Source of the DNA: an uncultured Rhodobacter sp.
GTDB taxonomy: Bacteria; Pseudomonadota; Alphaproteobacteria; Rhodobacterales; Rhodobacteraceae
Direction: 5' to 3'
Length of the DNA stretch: 64,000 nt
NCBI GenBank assembly: GCA_945952585.1
Contig: CAMFII010000010.1
Location: 124,001-188,000, forward strand
Made by a program: the position numbers and the translations under genes. Positions 1 to 9,404 of the stretch are shown piece after piece (position 1 is the first letter of the stretch; the number at the start of each line of letters is the position of its first letter). Below the pieces are notes generated by a model that made no database searches, was not told the origin of the DNA, and saw only the letters and a list, made by a program, of their open reading frames with translations.

Positions 1-1
1 C

Positions 2-532
2 AACCGTCTTGAGCGGGCCGCCTTCGCCGCCATGAAGCCCGGGCTTCCCTTTGGCAGCCTGCCCACGCTCGAGATCGAGGGGCATGGCACCTTCGCCCAG
101 AGCAACGCCATCCTGCGCCTGATCGGCCGCCAGAACGGGCTGTATCCCGAAGACCTCTACGAAGCCGCGCGCCATGATGCCCTGATGGACGCCGCCGAGG
201 ACCTTCGCCACCGCATCTCGCCGACCATGCGTATGCCCGATGGCCCCGACAAGGTCGCGGCGCGCCAGCAGCTCGCGGGGGAATACCTGCCGCTCTGGGG
301 CACCTGCGTCGAGCGGGCGCTGACCGCCGCATCGCCGGTCGGCCCCTTCGTGATGGGGACGAAGATCGGTGTTGCCGACCTCAAGCTCTACATGGTCCAT
401 CGCTGGATCGCGAGCGGCTCGGTCGACCATATCCCGGGCAGCGTGCTCGCCCCCTATGCGCGGCTGAACCGCCTGGCCGAGACCGTGCGCGCGCACCCGG
501 CCGTCGCCGCCTGGTCCGCCCGCGCCGCCTGA
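2..532 (+). CDS. Glutathione S-transferase family protein, 5'-truncated by the window edge
   Basis: The reading frame is open from base 2, ten codons before the first internal ATG at 32, so the gene begins outside the window. The visible part covers the end of the thioredoxin-like N-terminal domain and the whole helical C-terminal domain. A cis-Pro segment (GSLPTLEI) is followed by the glutathione-contacting QSNAILR segment typical of GST N-domains. The C-terminal half carries the MGTKIGVADLKLY stretch that matches the GST N-capping box. The overall pattern is closest to sigma/alpha-type GSTs (conjugation or thiol transfer with glutathione, cytosolic). The substrate cannot be told. It ends three bases before the convergent proA stop. 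Confidence 0.85.
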   Translation, partial: NRLERAAFAAMKPGLPFGSLPTLEIEGHGTFAQSNAILRLIGRQNGLYPEDLYEAARHDALMDAAEDLRHRISPTMRMPDGPDKVAARQQLAGEYLPLWGTCVERALTAASPVGPFVMGTKIGVADLKLYMVHRWIASGSVDHIPGSVLAPYARLNRLAETVRAHPAVAAWSARAA

Positions 533-535
533 GGC

Positions 536-1783
536 TCAGGCGCGGATCGTCCCGTCGCCGGTCACGAGATACTTGAAGCTCGTCAGCTGCTCGGCCCCCA
601 CAGGGCCGCGCGCATGAAGCTTGCCGGTGGCGATGCCGATCTCGGCCCCCATGCCGAATTCGCCGCCATCGGCGAACTGCGTCGAAGCGTTGCGCAAGAG
701 GATCGCGGAATCGAGCCGCTGGAAGAACCGCGCCGCCGCGGCATCATCCTCGGTCAGGATCGCCTCGGTGTGCTGGCTGCCAAAGCGGCGGATATGGGCG
801 ATGGCCGCGTCCACGCCGTCGACGATCTTCGCCGCGATGATCATGTCGAGGAACTCGCGGCCGAAATCGTCAGGCGCGGCCTGCACCGTGCCCGGCACCT
901 TCAGAAGATCGCCCTCGGTCCGCACCTCGACCCCAGCCTTGACCAGATCCTCGACCAGCACTGCCCCGTGGCGGTCGTAGAAGGCCCGGTCGATCAGCAG
1001 GCATTCCGCGGCGCCGCAGATGCCGGTCCGCCGGGTCTTGGCGTTCAGGACGACGCGCCGCGCCTTTTCCAGATCGGCCGCGCCATCGGCATAGACGTGG
1101 CAGATCCCTTCGAGATGGGCAAAGACCGGCACCCGCGCTTCTTTCTGCACCAGGCCGACCAGCCCCTTGCCGCCGCGCGGCACGATCACGTCGATCCATT
1201 CGGTTGCACGCAGCATGGCGGAAACCATCTCGCGGTCACGGGTCGGGATCAGCTGGATCGCCGCCTCGGGAAGCCCCGCTTCCTTCAGCCCCTCGACCAT
1301 GCAGGCATGGATCGCGGTCGAGGAATGGAAGCTCTCCGAGCCGCCCCGCAGGATCACCGCATTGCCCGCCTTCAGGCAGAGCGCACCCGCATCCGCCGTC
1401 ACGTTCGGGCGGCTTTCATAGATCACGCCGATGACGCCGAGCGGCGTCCGGACCCGCTGGATATGCAGGCCCGAGGGCATGTCCCACTCCGCTATCACCG
1501 AGCCAACCGGGTCATCCTGCGCCGCAACCGCCCGCAGCCCCTCGACGATGCTCTTGACGCGGCCCTCGTCGAGCTTCAGGCGGTCCATCATCGCCGGGCT
1601 CAGACCCTTGGCCGCGCCAAAGGCCTGATCCTCGGCATTGGCCGCGATCACCTCCGCGCGCCGCTCCCACAGCCGGTCGGCAGCTACCTCCAGAGCCAGA
1701 CGCTTCGCGTCGGATGGCGCGAAGGCGAGTTCCGCCGCCGCCGCTTTCGCGCGGGCGCCAATCTCTGCCATCAGGTCGCTCAT
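536..1783 (-). CDS. proA: Gamma-glutamyl phosphate reductase
   Basis: NADPH-dependent reduction of gamma-glutamyl phosphate to glutamate semialdehyde, the second step of proline synthesis, in the cytosol. The 415-residue product has the family length (E. coli about 417). The aldehyde-dehydrogenase-like motifs are clear: [23 protein letters not shown], and the catalytic cysteine near residue 256 in [12 protein letters not shown]. The ATG at 1783 is chosen because a CGGAG ribosome site lies 5 bases upstream; longer starts at 1798 and 1837 are possible. The gene is downstream of proB in the same orientation with a 92-base gap containing a hairpin. A complete antisense frame runs opposite it and is regarded as a high-GC shadow. 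Confidence 0.97.
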   Translation of the reverse strand: MSDLMAEIGARAKAAAAELAFAPSDAKRLALEVAADRLWERRAEVIAANAEDQAFGAAKGLSPAMMDRLKLDEGRVKSIVEGLRAVAAQDDPVGSVIAEWDMPSGLHIQRVRTPLGVIGVIYESRPNVTADAGALCLKAGNAVILRGGSESFHSSTAIHACMVEGLKEAGLPEAAIQLIPTRDREMVSAMLRATEWIDVIVPRGGKGLVGLVQKEARVPVFAHLEGICHVYADGAADLEKARRVVLNAKTRRTGICGAAECLLIDRAFYDRHGAVLVEDLVKAGVEVRTEGDLLKVPGTVQAAPDDFGREFLDMIIAAKIVDGVDAAIAHIRRFGSQHTEAILTEDDAAAARFFQRLDSAILLRNASTQFADGGEFGMGAEIGIATGKLHARGPVGAEQLTSFKYLVTGDGTIRA

Positions 1784-1843
1784 CTGCGCTCCGTCCATCG
1801 CCGTCACCCGTCTATTTTCTGCTCTCAAGTATCCCACGGGGGT

Positions 1844-1864
1844 CCGGGGGTGTGAAACCCCCGG
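1844..1864 (-). other. Intercistronic hairpin between proB and proA
   Basis: A perfect 7-bp inverted repeat (CCGGGGG / CCCCCGG) with a 7-base loop lies in the 92-base gap between proB and proA. No T-run follows it on the minus strand, so it is more likely an mRNA processing or stability element than a terminator. Confidence 0.5.
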
Positions 1865-1875
1865 CGCTCTTCACT

Positions 1876-4031
<2,156 letters not shown>

Positions 4032-4134
4032 TCAGGGCTTTCAGAGGGATCAGGTCTTGGCGATAGACCCGGACGGGCCGGGGCGCAAGCCTCGGCCCGC
4101 TTCCCGGCCCGACTGGACTAAGATGGTCCGGGGG

Positions 4135-4686
4135 TCAGGCGAGCTTTCGGATATAGGTCCAGGTTGGCACGCGGGCATTGCGTGCGACGCTGAAGGTTTC
4201 GGCATCGCCGATATATTCGAAGCCGTTGTTGGTCAGGACGCGTGCCGAGCCCGGGTTGTCCTGGAACACGGCGGCAAAGATGGTGCGGTCGCCGAGAGGG
4301 TTGGCCGCAATCAGGCCGCGCACCGCCTCCGAGGCGAAGCCGGCGTTCCAGAAGGCCGGGGCGACCCAGTAGCCGATCTCGGACTGGCCGCGATCCATCT
4401 TCTTCAGCGAAATGACGCCCAGCACCTCGGACAGGCCCGAAGCCGAGCCGTCCATCACCCAGACCTCCTCATCCCCCTTACCCGACATCGCGCGGGTCAC
4501 GAAGGCCTCGGCGGCACCGGGCGGCAGGGGATGCGGGATCGAGCGGGTCGCCTCGGCCACCCGGCGGTCGCCGGCATACATCGCGAAAAGACCGGCATCG
4601 GAAATCCGTACCGGGCGCAGAACGAACCGCCCCGCAGGCAGCGTCGCACTGGACGCCCGCGTCGCGATCGTCATGTCGAGTGTCAT
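4135..4686 (-). CDS. GNAT-family N-acetyltransferase (RimJ/RimL type)
   Basis: The 183-residue protein has the layout of RimJ/RimL-like acetyltransferases. There is an N-terminal LRPVRISDAGLFAMYAGD segment, a central IGYWVAPAFWNAGFASEAVRGLI acetyl-CoA-binding region split by a short loop, and a C-terminal FQDNPGSARVLTNNGFEYIGD block. Such enzymes move an acetyl group from acetyl-CoA to an amine, often a protein N terminus or an antibiotic; the acceptor here is unknown. It sits between rpmA and obgE on the same strand, a position seen in many Rhodobacterales, and is probably co-transcribed with obgE. Confidence 0.85.
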   Translation of the reverse strand: MTLDMTIATRASSATLPAGRFVLRPVRISDAGLFAMYAGDRRVAEATRSIPHPLPPGAAEAFVTRAMSGKGDEEVWVMDGSASGLSEVLGVISLKKMDRGQSEIGYWVAPAFWNAGFASEAVRGLIAANPLGDRTIFAAVFQDNPGSARVLTNNGFEYIGDAETFSVARNARVPTWTYIRKLA

Positions 4687-4823
4687 GGCTTCCCTCCTTC
4701 GAAGCGCATGAGGGGATTGCTCCCCTGTTCCGTCGCGGCCCTTGCGGGCCGAGACACTTCCCCTACCGGAACAAGATGGCGATCGCGTGTCACGCGCCCA
4801 AGTCCTGCAGGAACAAACTGTCG

Positions 4824-4861
4824 AAAAACTTAAGGGGGACCGGCGTTTCCGCCGATCCCCC
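4824..4861 (-). terminator. Rho-independent terminator of the rplU-rpmA operon
   Basis: On the minus strand downstream of rpmA, CCCCC (4857-4861) pairs with GGGGG (4834-4838), and an inner CGGCG/CGCCG arm extends the stem around a four-base loop. A T-rich tract (TTAAGTTTTT) follows at 4824-4833, as in an intrinsic terminator. Confidence 0.75.
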
Positions 4862-4889
4862 GATGTGACACCCGTCTGGGGTATTCGGC

Positions 4890-5159
4890 TTACTCGGCGG
4901 CCTCCGCCGACGGGAGAACCGAAATGAAGGTGCGGCCCTTGAGGCCCTTCTTGAAGGTCACACGGCCTTCGACCACGGCGAAGATCGTGTGGTCGGTGCC
5001 CATGCCGACGCCTTCACCCGGGAACCAGGTGGTGCCGCGCTGGCGGACGATGATGTTGCCCGGGGCGGCCAGCTGGCCACCATAGAGCTTCACGCCCAGA
5101 CGACGGCCCGCGGAGTCGCGGCCGTTGCGGGAAGAACCGCCTGCTTTCTTGTGTGCCAT
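4890..5159 (-). CDS. rpmA: 50S ribosomal protein L27
   Basis: An 89-residue protein that starts [16 protein letters not shown] and continues [12 protein letters not shown], the near-invariant L27 N terminus that reaches toward the peptidyl-transferase centre. The length is normal for alphaproteobacteria. There is no Firmicutes-type cleavable N-terminal extension. It lies 6 bases after rplU, so the two are co-transcribed, and it is followed by a strong terminator. Confidence 0.98.
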   Translation of the reverse strand: MAHKKAGGSSRNGRDSAGRRLGVKLYGGQLAAPGNIIVRQRGTTWFPGEGVGMGTDHTIFAVVEGRVTFKKGLKGRTFISVLPSAEAAE

Positions 5160-5165
5160 CTGTCG

Positions 5166-5618
5166 TTACTCCTGGGCAGCGGCGGCCTTGGCGGCACGCT
5201 TCGGTTTCGCGGGGGCCTCGGCGGCTTTCGCACCGGGGGCTTCGTGCGAGGCGCGGCGCGCATCGGCGGTGCCGGTCGCGGCGGCGACGCCCGACTTCTC
5301 GGCGCCAGAGGCGAGGATGTCGGTCACGCGGACCAGCGTCAGGTGCTGACGGTGACCCTTGGTGCGCTGCGACGAATGCTTCCGGCGGCGCTTGACGTAG
5401 TGGATGGTCTTCTCGCCCTTGATCTGGTCGATCACCTCGGCCTGCACGGCGGCACCGGCGACGAGGGGCGAGCCGACGGTGACCGCATCGCCGCCAACCA
5501 TCAGGATTTCGTTGAACTGGATCTTGTCGCCAGCGATGGCCGCGAGCTTTTCAACGCGCAGGACGTCACCCGCCTGCACCTTGTATTGCTTGCCGCCCGT
5601 CTTGAGGACCGCGAACAT
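5166..5618 (-). CDS. rplU: 50S ribosomal protein L21 with extended C-terminal tail
   Basis: Residues 1-100 match L21: MFAVLKTGGKQYKVQAGD at the start, FNEILMVGG, then KRRRKHSSQRTKGHRQ before LTLVRVTDI. The last roughly 45 residues are an alanine/lysine-rich tail, making 150 residues against about 103 in E. coli. Such tails are usual in Rhodobacterales L21. It is the first gene of the rplU-rpmA operon. A GGAAAGACCC ribosome-site region precedes the ATG, and a promoter and leader hairpins lie 100-165 bases upstream. Confidence 0.97.
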   Translation of the reverse strand: MFAVLKTGGKQYKVQAGDVLRVEKLAAIAGDKIQFNEILMVGGDAVTVGSPLVAGAAVQAEVIDQIKGEKTIHYVKRRRKHSSQRTKGHRQHLTLVRVTDILASGAEKSGVAAATGTADARRASHEAPGAKAAEAPAKPKRAAKAAAAQE

Positions 5619-5715
5619 GGGTCTTTCCTTCTTTTCTGCCGCGTCCTGTGGCCCCGGGATCAGCCGGCGTTAGGTGCCTCGAACAGCGCGCCCCGCTTCC
5701 GGGACGATATGAAAC

Positions 5716-5741
5716 AAAAAGCCCCGGCCGGGCAGACGCCC
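5716..5741 (-). promoter_or_regulatory. Overlapping hairpins and T-run in the rplU leader (possible attenuator)
   Basis: On the minus strand the RNA would read GGGC, a 4-base loop, GCCC (5741 to 5730), then GCCC, a 5-base spacer, GGGC (5733 to 5721), then TTTTTG. The two hairpins share the same GCCC block and so exclude each other, and the second ends in a T-run like a terminator. It lies just downstream of the rplU promoter and about 100 bases before the start codon. It may be an L21 leader attenuator, or simply the terminator of the upstream DUF2059 gene, which ends at 5803. Confidence 0.45.
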
Positions 5742-5756
5742 TTCCGGAGATGCGGT

Positions 5757-5785
5757 CATATCGGGCAATGCCTTCGGATTGTCAA
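5757..5785 (-). promoter_or_regulatory. Sigma-70-type promoter for rplU-rpmA
   Basis: On the minus strand a perfect TTGACA -35 box (5785-5780) is followed after exactly 17 bases by GATATG (5762-5757) as the -10 box. This gives a start site near 5750 and a leader of roughly 130 bases before rplU. Confidence 0.7.
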
Positions 5786-5802
5786 GCGGCGGCAAGCGCC
5801 GA

Positions 5803-6630
5803 TCAGATGTCCTGACCGGCCAGGACCCGGGCCGCCGCGCGCCCCAGTTCCTTCGAGATTTCGGTATAGACCGCGCCATAGGCGGCGAAGAGTGCCGCGT
5901 TGATGGTCTGGCCGGCTTGGCTTTGCGAGAAGGCGATATAATCGCCAAGTTCGGCATCGCTCAGCGGCTGATAGGCCAGGGCCAGATAGGGCATCAGCCA
6001 GTCCTCGGTCTCGCGCCGCACCTGCGGTTCCTGCGCCTGGACTTCGGCGACGATCTCTTCTTCATCCATCCGGTCGCCGGCGAAGGCGCCGCCGTCGTTC
6101 ATCCCGTGATAGAAGGCGAGATTGGCGTTCATCGTGCCCGCGACATTCTCTTCGATCAGGTTGTTCGCCTCGACAAATTCGCGAAGGTCGCGCAGCCGGC
6201 CGCGATCCCTGTCCTCGAGCCCCGACCAGGACAGCCGCGCCGCCTCCTCGGCGGCCGGGTCAAGCATGGCGCGGCGCGCGTCGATCTCGAGCCCGACGAT
6301 CCGCTTGCCGAGCGGCCCTGTGAAGAACGCGAGGATGGCCGGGACATCCTGCGGCGCGGCGTCGAGCTGCCTGGCGAAGACGTCGTCGAATTGCGCCCGG
6401 ACGGAAGGGGCGCCATAGATCTGGGCCACCATCTCCTGCCAGCGGCTGCTGTTGCCATCGGGGAAAAGCTCGCCCGCAAGGTCCTTGCCGTAATCGACCC
6501 CCTCGTCGCGCATGACCTCGAGCAGGTCCGGCACCCTCAACGCCGCCGCGACGTCCTGCGCGGTTACAGGCTGGGCTTCGGCGGCAGGAATCGCGAGGAA
6601 AAGCGCGAGAGGCAGGGCAAGAAATCGCAT
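5803..6630 (-). CDS. Exported DUF2059-domain protein
   Basis: The 275-residue protein starts with a clear signal peptide (MRFLALPLALFLAIPAAEA, cleavage near residue 19). The ATG at 6630 is preferred over the upstream in-frame ATGs because it begins the signal sequence directly. The mature protein is largely helical, acidic and without cysteines. It contains the FFTGPLGKRIVGLEIDARRA segment typical of DUF2059, a periplasmic domain of unknown function. The C-terminal SDAELGDYIAFSQSQAG segment is also characteristic. It lies between tRNA-Ser and rplU and has no obvious partner gene. Confidence 0.8.
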   Translation of the reverse strand: MRFLALPLALFLAIPAAEAQPVTAQDVAAALRVPDLLEVMRDEGVDYGKDLAGELFPDGNSSRWQEMVAQIYGAPSVRAQFDDVFARQLDAAPQDVPAILAFFTGPLGKRIVGLEIDARRAMLDPAAEEAARLSWSGLEDRDRGRLRDLREFVEANNLIEENVAGTMNANLAFYHGMNDGGAFAGDRMDEEEIVAEVQAQEPQVRRETEDWLMPYLALAYQPLSDAELGDYIAFSQSQAGQTINAALFAAYGAVYTEISKELGRAAARVLAGQDI

Positions 6631-6842
6631 GAACAAGACCGGACTCCCCGGGATCGCAGCCACCGGCATCGAGGCCGGACGTTCCGGCAGGCTAGGACCT
6701 TCCGATGGCACTGCCAAGCCCTGCCCTGTTGCCGCAAAACAGCTTGGGACGGGCTAAGATACTTGGCCTGAAAAGTCCGCAGAATCGGGGTTGCAAGCCG
6801 TAGCCCGCTCGACTAAACCCGCCGCCGACGACCCCCAGATGC

Positions 6843-6932
6843 GGAGAGGTGCCGGAGTGGTCGATCGGGGCGGTCTCGAAAACCGTTGAGCGTGCAAGCG
6901 TTCCGTGGGTTCGAATCCCACCCTCTCCGCCA
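6843..6932 (+). tRNA. tRNA-Ser, anticodon CGA
   Basis: A 90-nt class II tRNA. The acceptor stem GGAGAGG (6843-6849) pairs with CCTCTCC (6922-6928), followed by discriminator G and an encoded CCA (6930-6932). The anticodon loop CTCGAAA places CGA at 6877-6879, reading UCG codons. The long variable arm (GAGCGTGCAAGCG region) is typical of tRNA-Ser, and the T loop GGTTCGAATCC is intact. Confidence 0.97.
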
Positions 6933-6955
6933 CTCGCCTCCGCGAAATCGTTCTC

Positions 6956-6981
6956 CCGATCAGGCTGCGACCGGATTTTTT
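6956..6981 (+). terminator. Terminator of tRNA-Ser
   Basis: CCGATC (6956-6961) pairs with GACCGG (6969-6974) with one mismatch around a 7-base loop. ATTTTTT follows at 6975-6981, 24 bases after the tRNA CCA end. Confidence 0.6.
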
Positions 6982-7465
6982 CCGTTGTTTTCGCGGTTGT
7001 GCGGGAAGGGGCTGAGCACCTGCCCTTGGGGCGAGATGCCGGCAAGCGGTGTCTCAGGGCCGATACTCTCCAAACCTCATGACTGCGCCGATTTGGTGAA
7101 GAGCTTTTAAGGCTCTGTAATCGATGATTTTTTCGAGTGTCGACCTGAACACTTCGATCGGAGGCCCGTTCGGTCAGATGGAACGGAAATCGAACCTTCG
7201 CCAGTCGCCGGTTTCAGTACAGTATCGTGGCTTCTGCGGGGCAGCTTTGGATGAAGCTCTACGCGAAGGCCGGGAAGCAGACATTCGTACTTATCGCAGT
7301 CAACTCATCCCTATTGCATAACTCCGGTTCGTTGACCGTTTTCGCGTTGAGGTGGCTGAAAGAGAGCGTTCATGCCAAACCGAAAAGTAACCAACGCAAG
7401 CATGCTCGGCAAATGCTTGCCCCCACACTCTATGTGGAGGCAGCCGATTATTGGGTCGGGTTCCG
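6982..7465. other. Gene-free stretch after tRNA-Ser
   Basis: No supported gene. Short open frames (for example 7227-7469 on the plus strand) lack family motifs, plausible ribosome sites and coding-like composition. The stretch is visibly more AT-rich than its surroundings. It marks the change from the core block to the accessory block. No copy of the tRNA 3' end was spotted here by eye. Confidence 0.5.
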
Positions 7466-8596
7466 CTAAAGCTGTCCGAACCAGCGGGCACGGCGGCTGG
7501 AGCCGAAACGTTCTTTGTCGACGCGCAGCGCCTCGGAAGCACCGTGGTAGGTGCCAAAGGGCTTCGGACCCGACAAGAAGTCAACATCCACCCGCGCGAT
7601 CCGGTTCGCGCCGAATTCGATGTAACAGGACCCCGCTCCCGGATTGCGCGCAGTCTGCGCCTCGTTGCGGATCATCGAGATGATGTTGGCAGCCACCGTC
7701 CGGGCCGCCCCCTCTGCATAGACGCCAGCCTTTGGCACGCCCGTATTGGCCAGGTCCCCAACCGCATAGACCCCCGGGAAACGAGTTTCCAATGTATAGG
7801 GATCGACTGGAACCCAGCCGTTCTCGGTCAGGCCAGCGGCCACCACGACATCCGCCGCACGGTTCTTCGGAACGCCAAGGAAGAGATCGCAAGGCAGGCT
7901 TTCGCCACTGTCGAGCCTCACGCTATTCCCTTCGACGGCTGTAACCCGCGTATTGCCGATGAAGGTGATCCCGCGCTCCTCGAACGCCCCGAGAATGGCC
8001 TTTGACGTTTCCGGGGAAGGTGGCACAGGCGTGGGAAGCGGGTTGACCAACGTAATCCGCGTGACACTTTCCAATCCGCGCGCCTTGACATAGTCGTGCA
8101 TCATCAGCGCGCATTCCGCAGGCGCGGGCGGGCATTTGTAAGGCGCGCCGCAGACGCCCACGACCACGTCGCCGCCCTTGAAGTCGGGAATTACCTTCGA
8201 CAGATGCGCGGCCCCGGCTACCGAATAGAACTCGTTCAGCCCGAGCATGATGCCCGGCGTCCCGCTGACATCATAGTCTGCCCCCAGCGCTATGATCAGA
8301 ACGTCGGCAACATGCACCCCCTTGTCGGTCGTTACCCGCTTCGCTTCCGCATCGATGGCGGTGATCGTTTCCCGCAGCAGGCTCACACCGGGCTTGGCAA
8401 AGGCGGAATAGGGGTTTCGGATCATCGCTTCGGTCTTGCGACCGAACAGCATGTCGAGCTTCGAGTAGCCGAAGACAAAGCTGTCTGATCGGTCGATCAG
8501 GGTGATCTCTGCCCCGTCGCCCAGGGCTTCGGATAGCGAGGTCGAAAGTTCGAGCCCGCCGAAGCCGGCTCCGAGGATCAGGATATTGGGTTTCAT
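7466..8596 (-). CDS. Sulfide:quinone-oxidoreductase-like FAD flavoprotein
   Basis: The 376-residue protein begins with an FAD dinucleotide-binding motif (ILGAGFGGLE, residues 7-16). Near residue 279 it has the second FAD motif GVYAVGDLA of the pyridine-nucleotide-disulfide/SQR family. Four cysteines (149, 155, 162 and 324) include a CGAPYKCPPAPAEC cluster and a late GSCY, resembling the redox cysteines of SQR and flavocytochrome c sulfide dehydrogenase. Oxidation of sulfide or a related thiol is therefore likely, but quinone reduction is an inference. The ATG at 8596 has AGGAGA 7 bases upstream. It follows the peroxiredoxin gene by 11 bases, forming a two-gene operon. Confidence 0.75.
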   Translation of the reverse strand: MKPNILILGAGFGGLELSTSLSEALGDGAEITLIDRSDSFVFGYSKLDMLFGRKTEAMIRNPYSAFAKPGVSLLRETITAIDAEAKRVTTDKGVHVADVLIIALGADYDVSGTPGIMLGLNEFYSVAGAAHLSKVIPDFKGGDVVVGVCGAPYKCPPAPAECALMMHDYVKARGLESVTRITLVNPLPTPVPPSPETSKAILGAFEERGITFIGNTRVTAVEGNSVRLDSGESLPCDLFLGVPKNRAADVVVAAGLTENGWVPVDPYTLETRFPGVYAVGDLANTGVPKAGVYAEGAARTVAANIISMIRNEAQTARNPGAGSCYIEFGANRIARVDVDFLSGPKPFGTYHGASEALRVDKERFGSSRRARWFGQL

Positions 8597-8607
8597 CGAT
8601 CTCTCCT

Positions 8608-9279
8608 TCAACGACCGGCGGTGCCGGGTTGCGCCACGATTCGCAGATAGGGTTTCGGCGCGGACCAGCCTTCGGGGTAGAGACGCGCGGCTTCTTCGTC
8701 GCTGACCGATCCGGCGATGAACACGTCCTTGCCTGCCGTCCAATCGGCGGGTGTCGCGACACGGTGGCGGGCGGTCAGTTGCAGGCTGTCGATGACGCGC
8801 AGGATTTCGTGAAAATTGCGGCCCGTGGTCATGGGATAGGCAATCATCAGCTTTATCTTCAGATCCGGGCCAATGACGAAGACATGCCGCACCGTCTGGT
8901 TGTCCGCGGCGCTGCGCCCCTCGGCGCTATCGCCCGCACCGGCAGGGAGCATGTCGTAGAGCTTGGCGACGGCAAGGGTGGGGTCGCCGATCATCGGAAA
9001 GCCCGGCCGCGCACCTTGCGTCTCGGCGATATCGGCAGCCCAAAGCGCATGGCGTTCGACCGGATCAACCGACAGACCGATCACCTTGACCCCGCGCTTG
9101 GCGAACTCGGGTTCCAGATGCGCCATCCGACCCAGTTCGGTGGTGCAGACCGGCGTGAAATCCTTGGGATGCGAGAAGATCACCCCCCATGACCCGGCCA
9201 GCCAGTCGTGAAAGGAAATCGTGCCGTGCGTCGTTTCGGCGACGAAGTCGGGTGCAGGGTCGTTGATGCGAAGAGACAT
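8608..9279 (-). CDS. 1-Cys peroxiredoxin (Prx6 type)
   Basis: Thiol-dependent peroxidase that reduces hydrogen peroxide and alkyl hydroperoxides. The 223-residue length and the HPKDFTPVCTTELG motif, with peroxidatic Cys45, match the Prx6 group. There is no resolving cysteine in the usual 2-Cys position. The C-terminal extension (LQLTARHRVATPADW) is the diagnostic Prx6 tail that forms the dimer. It is the first gene of an operon with an SQR-like flavoprotein and is divergent from a BTAD regulator across a 125-base gap with phased repeats. A shared role in peroxide or sulfur-species detoxification is a reasonable inference. Confidence 0.93.
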   Translation of the reverse strand: MSLRINDPAPDFVAETTHGTISFHDWLAGSWGVIFSHPKDFTPVCTTELGRMAHLEPEFAKRGVKVIGLSVDPVERHALWAADIAETQGARPGFPMIGDPTLAVAKLYDMLPAGAGDSAEGRSAADNQTVRHVFVIGPDLKIKLMIAYPMTTGRNFHEILRVIDSLQLTARHRVATPADWTAGKDVFIAGSVSDEEAARLYPEGWSAPKPYLRIVAQPGTAGR

Positions 9280-9328
9280 GGAAAACCTCCGTAGGTTCGT
9301 AATTGCCGGCCAAAGGTATGGCAGCTAT

Positions 9329-9389
9329 GTTCCTTCAGCGTTCCCACTGTCCTGTTGCCCTGTGTTGCGGTTCCCAGCGTTTCCCACAA
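9329..9389. promoter_or_regulatory. Phased GTTCCCA-type repeats in the prx/BTAD divergent promoter
   Basis: GTTCCCA occurs at 9340-9346 and 9370-9376, with the close variant GTTTCCCA at 9379-9386 and a half-copy GTTCC at 9329. The TTCCCA cores start at 9341, 9371 and 9381, which are 30 and 10 bases apart and so on the same DNA face. Direct repeats at about one helical turn are the known operator style of SARP/BTAD regulators. These sit directly upstream of such a gene. Confidence 0.5.
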
Positions 9390-9404
9390 CGAGCCTGTGT
9401 TGAA

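Noticed and set aside
614-1855. A 413-codon plus-strand frame opposite proA
   Set aside because: Shadow of the high-GC proA gene; no domain, arginine/histidine-rich composition, and proA is unmistakable.
6905-6932. The tRNA-Ser 3' end as an integration site with a second copy nearby
   Set aside because: No second copy of the 3' end was spotted by eye between 7 and 20 kb and no integrase gene is present; only a computed repeat search could settle it.
7227-7469. An 80-codon plus-strand frame after tRNA-Ser
   Set aside because: No motif, no convincing ribosome site, and it overlaps the end of the flavoprotein gene.
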